Source of the DNA: Gracilibacteraceae bacterium | GTDB lineage: Bacteria > Bacillota > Desulfitobacteriia > Desulfitobacteriales > Syntrophobotulaceae | Direction: 5' to 3' | Assembly: GCA_031263945.1 (NCBI GenBank) | Contig: JAISEW010000187.1 | Location: 1-5,207 of the forward strand | DNA length: 5,207 bases | Shown here: positions 1 to 4,080 of the stretch, in pieces | Layout of the letters: the number at the start of each line of letters is the position of its first letter | How positions within the stretch are numbered: the stretch's first letter is position 1 | Made by a program: the position numbers and the translations under genes | The notes under the pieces: model-generated | Told to the model about the DNA's origin: nothing | The model's input: only the letters and a program-made list of their open reading frames with translations | Databases searched by the model: none

Positions 1-748
1 AATGATGACCCTGGCGGAAAAAGGGGACCAGCGCGGCCATCAGCGGCCGGGGAATGCTCTTGACCAGGCAGCAATCCATATAACCGTCGTCCGGCTTGGC
101 CAGCGGCGCGCCGTAATAGCCGCCGCCGTAGCTGACGCCGTTCGCGGCCAGCGCGAGCAAAAAACGGCCGGCGTATTTTGTCCCGTCGAGGTCCAGCTCG
201 AGGGTCATGCCCGTCTTGCCTAGGAGGCAGCGGGCCAGCGCCAGCGTATATAGCGGGGGACCGTAGAGCCCCGTCTTTTTTTTCAGCGCGGTCATCCGGC
301 GGGCGACTTCGGCGTCAAAACCGGCGTTGCACATATTGACCGCGTAACGGCCGCCGGCCAGCAGCAGATCGACGATTCGCGGCGCGGCGGTCAGCTGGGC
401 CGCCACATCCGTAAAATCGGCGCCTTGGGGAAAATTGTTCACGAAATCGTTGCCCGTGCCCTGGGGGATAAAACCCACCGCCGCCCGGCCCCCGGCGGCC
501 ATCACCCCGTTTACCACCTCGTTCAGCGTCCCGTCGCCGCCGCAGGCGTAAAAACGCAGCGCGGCGGCTTCCGCGCCGCGGGCTTGGCATAGGTCCCGCG
601 TGTAATTCCAGGCGTCGCGCGGGCCGCGCGTAATATAAAACGCCGCCCGCGCTCCTGTCGCCGCCGCGGCGCTTTCTATGCTCAGGCAGAACTCTCCGCC
701 CGTATCCCCGCGCCCCGCCTTGGGGTTTATGATAAAATAATGCTCCAT
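1..748 (-). CDS. Lipid kinase of the diacylglycerol kinase (YegS/BmrU/DgkB) family, C-terminus cut by window edge
   Basis: Expected to phosphorylate a lipid such as diacylglycerol with ATP on the inner face of the membrane, recycling it into phospholipid synthesis. 249 codons lie inside the window; family members are usually about 290-310 residues, so the last 40-60 are missing. Visible family motifs: NPKAGRG at residues 8-14, the nucleotide-binding GGDGTLNE at 70-77, PQGTGND at 95-101, NAGFDAEV at 141-148, and later a GGGYYGAP...DDGYMD stretch typical of the C-terminal beta domain. The start is uncertain: ATG at 748 has only GAGG placed too close, and an in-frame GTG at 763 (then TTG at 769) precedes it; homology begins right after the ATG (MEHYFIINPKAG), so 748 was chosen. 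It has no clear promoter and follows the small membrane genes on the same strand, behind two hairpins. Family assignment is firm; the exact lipid substrate is not readable from sequence. Confidence 0.93.
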   Translation of the reverse strand, partial: MEHYFIINPKAGRGDTGGEFCLSIESAAAATGARAAFYITRGPRDAWNYTRDLCQARGAEAAALRFYACGGDGTLNEVVNGVMAAGGRAAVGFIPQGTGNDFVNNFPQGADFTDVAAQLTAAPRIVDLLLAGGRYAVNMCNAGFDAEVARRMTALKKKTGLYGPPLYTLALARCLLGKTGMTLELDLDGTKYAGRFLLALAANGVSYGGGYYGAPLAKPDDGYMDCCLVKSIPRPLMAALVPFFRQGHH

Positions 749-773
749 ATCCTCGCCGCTCACGCACAAAACC

Positions 774-812
774 CGGAGGCAAGAAAAATCAGCGAAATTT
801 TTCTTGCCTCCG
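774..812. repeat. Perfect 16-bp inverted repeat (7-nt loop) just upstream of the lipid kinase
   Basis: Left arm 774-789 (CGGAGGCAAGAAAAAT) is the exact reverse complement of right arm 797-812; loop is 790-796 (CAGCGAA). In minus-strand RNA the first arm contains GGAGG and the second CCTCC. The hairpin ends 10 nt before the GTG at 763 and 25 nt before the ATG at 748. Only a weak T-run (GGTTTTG) follows it on the minus strand, so it could be a poor terminator of the preceding operon or a structure in the leader of the kinase gene. Confidence 0.8.
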
Positions 813-832
813 CGCGTCCGGGATCAATCAAC

Positions 833-852
833 GGGCGCAACTAAAAGCGCCC
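833..852 (-). terminator. Weak GC hairpin after the 64-residue gene, possible terminator
   Basis: GGGCGC (833-838) pairs with GCGCCC (847-852) across an 8-nt loop, 10 nt beyond the stop codon at 863. No U-tract follows on the minus strand (GTTGATTG), so it is not a canonical intrinsic terminator. Confidence 0.25.
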
Positions 853-862
853 TGTTTGCAGT

Positions 863-1057
863 TTAGCGAATGTACAAGGAATACGTCCAGCGCAAGGCTT
901 TCCGCACCAGAGCCGGGGCCAGGCCGCTGACCGCTCCGGCGCAAAAACAGGCGATCGCCATCGGCGCGCTGAATTTATCGATATGAATTTTACCGGCGGC
1001 TTCACGCAGTTCCGCCCCCAAGGTCAAAAGGCTTACCGAATCAGCAGTCTTGCGCAC
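863..1057 (-). CDS. Small hypothetical protein (64 aa), one likely hydrophobic segment, overlaps upstream gene
   Basis: No family recognised. The proposed start is GTG at 1057, preceded by GGAGGGGG with about 9 nt spacing; this puts the first 25 nt inside the end of the 91-residue membrane gene, a usual arrangement for translational coupling. TTG at 1033 or 1027 is an alternative start. The product has an amphipathic N-terminal part (residues 7-28, LLTLGAELREAAGKIHIDK region), then a hydrophobic stretch at about 31-51 (APMAIACFCAGAVSGLAP) that could be one membrane segment, and a basic, aromatic tail ending RWTYSLYIR. A longer frame reaching back to 1135 exists, but that portion overlaps the clearly coding neighbour and looks like its shadow. 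Ends at TAA at 863-865. Reality of the gene is supported by the ribosome binding site, overlap and sensible composition, not by homology. Confidence 0.55.
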   Translation of the reverse strand: MRKTADSVSLLTLGAELREAAGKIHIDKFSAPMAIACFCAGAVSGLAPALVRKALRWTYSLYIR

Positions 1058-1308
1058 AGGAGCATGCCCCCTCCGATGATGAACATCAACACGGCGGTAA
1101 CGAACGCGGCCAGGAAACTGTACATCACGAGACACAGCCCCTGATAGATCCCGATGATGACGAGAATAAAACCGGCCCCGGCCACAAAAACAGCCATCAG
1201 TACCATGCCGATCGCCAGAGCCAGGAACAGGAGTTTTTTGCGCGCTTTGGCAAACTCCTTGTTAAAAAGTTCGAACAATTTTAAGATGAAATCCGCGATC
1301 GTTTCCAT
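1033..1308 (-). CDS. Small two-helix membrane protein (91 aa), holin-like in layout
   Basis: Function unknown. The N-terminus (residues 1-25, METIADFILKLFELFNKEFA then KARKK) is an amphipathic helix with a basic end, followed by a long hydrophobic stretch at about 26-54 and a second at about 61-86, with a basic tail (ARLLIR). This layout resembles small phage-holin-like or YqjE-type membrane proteins, but I see no diagnostic motif, so that is resemblance only. ATG at 1308 was chosen over the ATG at 1329 because GGTGGGGGG lies about 9 nt upstream of 1308, while no ribosome binding site precedes 1329, and the 1329 start would lie inside the 21-residue gene. It begins 2 nt after that gene's stop and overlaps the next gene by 25 nt, so these genes are probably translated together. 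Confidence 0.8.
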   Translation of the reverse strand: METIADFILKLFELFNKEFAKARKKLLFLALAIGMVLMAVFVAGAGFILVIIGIYQGLCLVMYSFLAAFVTAVLMFIIGGGMLLCARLLIR

Positions 1309-1310
1309 AG

Positions 1311-1376
1311 TCAAAATCCCCCCACCCATTTAATTACAAAAAACACCAAAAGGATACAGCAATTCTTAAAAGCCAT
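1311..1376 (-). CDS. Very small hydrophobic peptide (21 aa) with a perfect ribosome binding site
   Basis: Reads ATG at 1376 to TGA at 1311-1313: MAFKNCCILLVFFVIKWVGG followed by F. One hydrophobic core (CCILLVFFVI, residues 6-15) is flanked by Lys residues at 4 and 16, as in a single short membrane helix. The ribosome binding site is stronger than that of most genes here: AGGGGAGGTGAT directly before the ATG (core at 1378-1385), a full match to the 16S rRNA tail, although spacing from GGAGG is short (4 nt). It starts 25 nt after the stop of the 455-residue gene and stops 2 nt before the ATG of the 91-residue membrane gene; its last codons (TGGGTGGGGGGA) carry that gene's ribosome binding site. 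It may be a real membrane peptide or a leader peptide coupling translation of the next gene. No homologue is recognised. Confidence 0.6.
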   Translation of the reverse strand: MAFKNCCILLVFFVIKWVGGF

Positions 1377-1377
1377 A

Positions 1378-1388
1378 TCACCTCCCCT
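1378..1388 (-). promoter_or_regulatory. Consensus ribosome binding site of the 21-residue gene
   Basis: Minus-strand AGGGGAGGTGA, extending to GGAGGTGAT at the ATG. It is the strongest Shine-Dalgarno sequence between 1 and 2800 and has no use other than starting translation at 1376, which is the main evidence that this tiny frame is translated. Confidence 0.75.
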
Positions 1389-1401
1389 GAAAATTTTTCC
1401 C

Positions 1402-2769
1402 TTAGAAGTTAGCGATGATATTCAAGTATAAACCGTTGGCGTCCGCGATTTCCGGGAACAGTCCTTCGGAGATCTGCAAGGAGGTGGTGTTGTCGCCGTG
1501 CATCAAATAAAGGCCTTTTTGCCTCATCACCCGGACAAACCCCAGCTTCAGCGAAGCCTGAGCCAAATTGACCGAATCTTCTGAAAACTTCTGCAACAGC
1601 ACTGATTCTCTCGGCGTGGTCATAAAACTGAGCAGCGCTTCGTCCTCCGAGCAGGGATACCAAGTGGTTTTATCGATTTCCCGGAACTCCCGCCGGCCGT
1701 CGTGGATGCGAAAAACCTTTTGCGGTTCGCTCCAGCGCGTAAATTCCTGTTCGTCCGGCATACCCAGTATGCGGGCCAAAAGCGACTCCTCCCCGGCGGC
1801 CATGGGCACGGCCGGCTGCTGCGGCTGCCGGACCGGCTGTTGCTGCGGTTCCGGTTTTTTCACAAAAGCGATATCACTCGCCGGGGGGTCGTTGACGAAG
1901 TCCGCCATCTCAACTCCCTCTCCTTCTCCAATTTCCGCCGCGGCCGCCGGCTTCTCCGGCGCCGGGGGCGCTTCCGCTTTGATTTCCGGGGGTGCCGGCG
2001 GTTTTTCCTGTACCGGCAGCGGCGCTTCCGCCTTGACTTCCGGTGGCGCCGGCGGCTTTTCCGTCGCCGGAGGCGGCGCTTCCGCCTTCACTTCCGGGGG
2101 TGCCGGTGGTTTTTCCTGTACCGGCGGCGGCGCTTCCGCTTCGACTTCCGGTGGCGCCGGTTTTTCCCTCACCGGCGGCGTTTCCGCCTTGACCGCTGCG
2201 GGCGGCGCCGGGGTTTTTTCCGGTCTTACCGCGATCAGCACCGGTTTTTCCAAGATCACCGGCGCTTCCGCCTTGCTGAAATTGATCTGGATCACTTCCG
2301 CCTCGGCGGCCGCCGAGCGCTCGGCTATAAGCTCCGGACCGGCCGGAGCGTCCGCCTCAGGCGGACCCTTGACGACAAAAGCGAAATCCGCCGAGCCGGT
2401 GAACGGTTCCGCGGGGGACTCCGGTGTCCCGCTTCGTTCCGCTCCGACGAATTCCGCCAGCGTCCGGGGTTCCTGGGGATTAAACAGATTCAGGCCGCTG
2501 TCCGCGTCCACGCTCCCGGCGAGCAGATCCTCAAATTCGAGGATCTTCGTGCCGCGGGGCAGCAAGGTGGAAAAACTGACCGCCAGATAGCCGTTACGCG
2601 ATTCGGCGGCCGGGAACAGATATTTCCACGCCTCATTGCCGGAGCCCCCGGCGTTCCAGTTCATGGCCTGTTTGAGCTGGAGCGCCTCCTGCTTGGAGTG
2701 ACAATGCACCGCGTAACCGGGTCTGATCCTGGACGTGTCAATATTGGAAACATCGGACATGTTGGACAT
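1402..2769 (-). CDS. Uncharacterised 455-aa protein: two small domains joined by a Pro/Ala/Glu repeat linker
   Basis: Function not recognised. The N-terminal domain spans about residues 17-85: GYAVHC at 18-23, a helix rich in K/Q/A, and ILEFEDLL at 76-83. The order 'V-H-C ... EA ... K-I-L-E-F-x-D-L' recalls small phage- and Firmicutes-borne proteins that I know only as hypothetical; this is a resemblance from memory. Residues about 90-325 are low-complexity, acidic and Pro/Ala-rich, with five EKPPAPPEVKAEAPPPVQ-like units at residues 184-271. The C-terminal domain (about 325-455, from EESLLARILG to NIIANF) looks globular, with W, Y, H and a YLMHGDN segment. There is no signal peptide or membrane helix, so it is probably cytoplasmic. 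ATG at 2769 was chosen because AAAGGTGAG lies 8 nt upstream; the in-frame GTG at 2781 sits inside that ribosome binding site. It is the first gene of a probable operon with three tiny genes. The opposite strand is also open here, which is a composition effect. Confidence 0.85.
   Translation of the reverse strand: MSNMSDVSNIDTSRIRPGYAVHCHSKQEALQLKQAMNWNAGGSGNEAWKYLFPAAESRNGYLAVSFSTLLPRGTKILEFEDLLAGSVDADSGLNLFNPQEPRTLAEFVGAERSGTPESPAEPFTGSADFAFVVKGPPEADAPAGPELIAERSAAAEAEVIQINFSKAEAPVILEKPVLIAVRPEKTPAPPAAVKAETPPVREKPAPPEVEAEAPPPVQEKPPAPPEVKAEAPPPATEKPPAPPEVKAEAPLPVQEKPPAPPEIKAEAPPAPEKPAAAAEIGEGEGVEMADFVNDPPASDIAFVKKPEPQQQPVRQPQQPAVPMAAGEESLLARILGMPDEQEFTRWSEPQKVFRIHDGRREFREIDKTTWYPCSEDEALLSFMTTPRESVLLQKFSEDSVNLAQASLKLGFVRVMRQKGLYLMHGDNTTSLQISEGLFPEIADANGLYLNIIANF
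1957..2220 (-). repeat. Tandem coding repeat, 54-bp period, in the 455-aa protein linker
   Basis: The marker CTTCCGC recurs at 1971, 2025, 2079 and 2133 (exactly 54 bp apart) and, as TTTCCGC, at 2181 (48 bp). It encodes five units of 17-18 residues beginning EK(T/P), consensus EKPPAPPEVKAEAPPPVQ. The units are alike in DNA as well as protein but carry several silent and coding differences, so the array is not a recent exact duplication. Copy number could vary between strains. Confidence 0.9.
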
Positions 2770-2793
2770 ACCGCCGCTCACCTTTCTCTTTCA

Positions 2794-2822
2794 GGGACCG
2801 CCGAAAACAAACCGGCGGCCCC
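2794..2822 (-). terminator. Stem-loop between the regulator and the 455-aa gene, possible terminator
   Basis: The arms GGGACCGCCG (2794-2803) and CGGCGGCCCC (2813-2822) form a 10-bp stem with one G-U pair (minus-strand RNA) and a 9-nt loop. It sits 35 nt after the stop of the DtxR-family gene. On the minus strand the stem is followed by TGAAAGAG, with no U-tract, so termination is unproven. It might separate the regulator from the downstream operon, but I see no convincing promoter after it. Confidence 0.35.
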
Positions 2823-2857
2823 CGGCGCGTAATTCGGGAACTCGCGGAGAAACGGCG

Positions 2858-3253
2858 TCACATCGTGTCCGGCGCAGGAGCGCTGTGATTAGCCTCGATA
2901 TAGGATCTCATCGCCGTGACAGTTTCTTCGCTTATGATATGCTCTATCCGGCAGGCGTCCCGTTCCGCCAGCGCCCTATCCACCCCGAGCGAGTGGGAGA
3001 GAAAAGCGGTGATCAGTTTGTGGCGGCCGTGGATCTCCGCCGCCCGCTGCGCGCCCGTCTCCGTCAGGTAAATATAGCCCGGTTTTTCCACCGTGATAAA
3101 CCCGCCGGTTTTCAGGATATTCATCGCCCGGCTGACGCTCGGTTTGCTGTAGCCCAATTCGGCGGCCACCTCCACGGAACGGACGCTGCCGTTGCGCTGT
3201 GTCAGAAGCAGGATAGTCTCCAGATACATTTCACCCGATTCATGAATTCCCAT
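2858..3253 (-). CDS. DtxR/MntR-family metal-dependent transcriptional repressor, short two-domain form
   Basis: A 131-aa DNA-binding regulator that in this family represses metal uptake or related genes when loaded with Fe2+ or Mn2+. Residues 1-65 are the winged helix-turn-helix (VRSVEVAAELGYSKPSVSRAMNILKTGGFI, then a wing with YIYLTETG); 68-120 match the dimerisation domain (GRHKLITAFL, RDACRIEHIIS). Aligned by eye, the ligands of the DtxR regulatory site are all present: Met9, Cys101, Glu104, His105. In Mn-specific MntR the first two would be Asp and Glu, so this looks iron-type. At the second DtxR metal site His78 is kept, but the other positions read Thr82 (for Glu) and Glu97 (for His). 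The C-terminal SH3-like domain of classical DtxR is absent, as in many Firmicutes. ATG at 3253 has GGGAGAG about 7 nt upstream. It lies 70 nt downstream of rubrerythrin on the same strand, with a large dyad in the gap that suggests autoregulation. The metal preference is inference. Confidence 0.93.
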   Translation of the reverse strand: MGIHESGEMYLETILLLTQRNGSVRSVEVAAELGYSKPSVSRAMNILKTGGFITVEKPGYIYLTETGAQRAAEIHGRHKLITAFLSHSLGVDRALAERDACRIEHIISEETVTAMRSYIEANHSAPAPDTM

Positions 3254-3265
3254 AATTTCTCTCCC

Positions 3266-3310
3266 ACACAGGGGACTGTGTAAAAATAAAGCGTTTTATC
3301 TTTACACAGT
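3266..3310. promoter_or_regulatory. Three TGTGTAAA-like half sites forming two overlapping dyads before the regulator gene
   Basis: ACTGTGTAAA at 3275-3284 is a perfect 10-bp inverted match to TTTACACAGT at 3301-3310; the dyad continues inward after one mismatch (ATAAA 3286-3290 with TTTAT 3295-3299). ACACAG at 3266-3271 pairs with CTGTGT at 3276-3281, so the middle half site can pair with either flank. It lies 13-57 nt upstream of the regulator start, next to its ribosome binding site. No U-tract follows on either strand, which argues against a simple terminator for rubrerythrin. The best reading is an operator or a switching RNA leader; it does not match the DtxR, Fur, PerR or Rex consensus I know. 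Confidence 0.6.
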
Positions 3311-3327
3311 TCCGAAATAAACGTCAA
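3299..3327 (-). promoter_or_regulatory. Candidate promoter of the DtxR-family gene
   Basis: Minus-strand TTGACG (3322-3327, overlapping the rubrerythrin stop codon) and TAAAGA (3299-3304) are separated by 17 nt. The -35 is good (5/6) but the -10 is poor (3/6). The -10 overlaps the right arm of the dyad, so a protein bound there would block it. Read-through from rubrerythrin is an alternative. Confidence 0.35.
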
Positions 3328-3863
3328 TAATTTTGCGACCGCACCTCAAAATAGGCTTGCGCATGGTCGCAGACGGGACAGATTTTGGGCGCCTCCGCGC
3401 CGACGTGGATGTGGCCGCAATTGCGACATTTCCAGTAAGTTTTGCCGTCTTTTTTGAAAACGGCGCCGGTCTCCAGATTTTTCAGCAAGGCCAGATAGCG
3501 CTCCTCGTGTTCTTTTTCCACTTTCGCCACGCCCTCGAACTGAGCGGCTATCTTGGTGAAGCCTTCTTCCCTGGCGATTTTGGCAAAACCGGCGTACATA
3601 TCCGTCCACTCGTAATTTTCACCGGCCGCCGCGTCTTTGAGGTTGGCCGCGGTATCGGGGATCGCGCCTTCGTGCAGGAGCTTGAACCAGAGTTCGGCGT
3701 GCTCTTTTTCATTATCGGCCGTCTCCGTAAAAAGAGCGGCGATCTGCTCGTAGCCTTCCTTTTTCGCCTTCGAGGCATAATAAGTGTACTTGTTCCGGGC
3801 CTGTGACTCGCCGGCAAACGCCGTCTGTAAATTCGCCTCGGTCTTCGAGCCTTTAAGTTCCAT
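3324..3863 (-). CDS. rbr: Rubrerythrin (non-haem di-iron peroxidase with rubredoxin domain)
   Basis: Reduces hydrogen peroxide to water in the cytoplasm of anaerobes, drawing electrons through rubredoxin or NADH oxidoreductases. The 179-aa product has the classic order. The four-helix di-iron domain (about 1-135) carries two Glu/ExxH sets: Glu19 (GESQAR) with Glu52-His55 (ETADNEKEH), and Glu85/Asp88 (YEWTDMY) with Glu116-His119 (KVEKEH). The C-terminal rubredoxin-type iron site (about 143-175) has Cys146-x-x-Cys149 and Cys162-x-x-Cys165. All expected ligands seem present, so it should be active. ATG at 3863 has an excellent GGAGGTG with 5-6 nt spacing; the upstream ATG at 3890 lacks one. A near-consensus promoter lies about 60 nt upstream. 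The next gene on the strand is a DtxR-type regulator, and a TerA-like stress gene is divergent, which fits an oxidative/metal stress locus. Family assignment is certain. Confidence 0.98.
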   Translation of the reverse strand: MELKGSKTEANLQTAFAGESQARNKYTYYASKAKKEGYEQIAALFTETADNEKEHAELWFKLLHEGAIPDTAANLKDAAAGENYEWTDMYAGFAKIAREEGFTKIAAQFEGVAKVEKEHEERYLALLKNLETGAVFKKDGKTYWKCRNCGHIHVGAEAPKICPVCDHAQAYFEVRSQNY

Positions 3864-3925
3864 ACTGGCACCTCCATAGATTAATATCATAAATCAGGGA
3901 TATATTCTTGCTAATCCTTGTCTAC

Positions 3926-3954
3926 AGCATACCAAAGCAAAGTTAGCCTGTCAA
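3926..3954 (-). promoter_or_regulatory. Strong sigma-70-type promoter for rubrerythrin
   Basis: Minus-strand TTGACA (3949-3954, perfect -35), 17-nt spacer, TATGCT (3926-3931, good -10). Transcription should start near 3919, giving a leader of about 55 nt before the ATG at 3863. This is the clearest promoter in the window and implies high basal expression unless repressed. Confidence 0.85.
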
Positions 3955-3956
3955 GA
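3938..3956. promoter_or_regulatory. Possible DtxR/IdeR-type operator over the rubrerythrin -35
   Basis: Plus-strand CAAAGTTAGCCTGTCAAGA matches the 19-bp corynebacterial DtxR box (TTAGGTTAGCCTAACCTAA) at 11 positions, including the unbroken core GTTAGCCT at 3942-3949. The right half is poorly conserved, so dyad symmetry is weak. It covers the -35 element at 3949-3954. With a DtxR-family gene next to rubrerythrin this is suggestive, but a chance match is possible. Confidence 0.3.
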
Positions 3957-4000
3957 CGTTTTTCAAGGAAGAAATTATTATGGCGCCGGAGGAAAAATCA

Positions 4001-4009
4001 TGCTATACT
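4001..4009 (+). promoter_or_regulatory. Extended -10 promoter for the TerA-like gene
   Basis: TGCTATACT is an extended -10 (TGn plus TATACT, 5/6 match). No recognisable -35 lies 16-18 nt upstream (TGGCGC there), as is usual for extended -10 promoters. The predicted start near 4016 gives a leader of about 65 nt to the ATG at 4081. It is back to back with the rubrerythrin promoter, about 50 bp apart. Confidence 0.55.
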
Positions 4010-4080
4010 GTATGAATAAACATATACCGCGCGAAAAAAGAAGGGATCATAACTTCAGGGATAGAAGTGGAGTGGAAAAG

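Noticed and set aside
315..782. A 155-codon minus-strand frame
   Set aside because: Arg/Gly-rich shadow in another frame of the lipid kinase, which carries the NPKAG, GGDGT and GTGND motifs.
1058..1135. N-terminal extension of the 64-aa gene up to the ATG at 1135
   Set aside because: That part (Arg/His-rich, MSRDVQFPGRVRYRR) lies wholly inside the 91-aa membrane gene and has no ribosome binding site; the GTG at 1057 does.
1957..2220. CRISPR array
   Set aside because: The 54-bp periodic units are contiguous coding repeats in frame with a Pro-rich linker, with no unique spacers between conserved repeats.
1568..2832. Long open frames on the plus strand (340 and 376 codons)
   Set aside because: They are antisense to the 455-aa gene, show Ser/Gly/Ala- or Arg/Phe-rich low-complexity products, lack ribosome binding sites and exist because the Pro/Ala repeat leaves few stop codons.
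2735..3283. A 182-codon plus-strand frame
   Set aside because: Antisense to the DtxR-family gene and without a ribosome binding site or recognisable domain.
3266..3310. Rho-independent terminator of rubrerythrin
   Set aside because: The stem is AT-rich and followed by CCCCTGTG on the minus strand, with no U-tract, so it was kept as a regulatory dyad instead.
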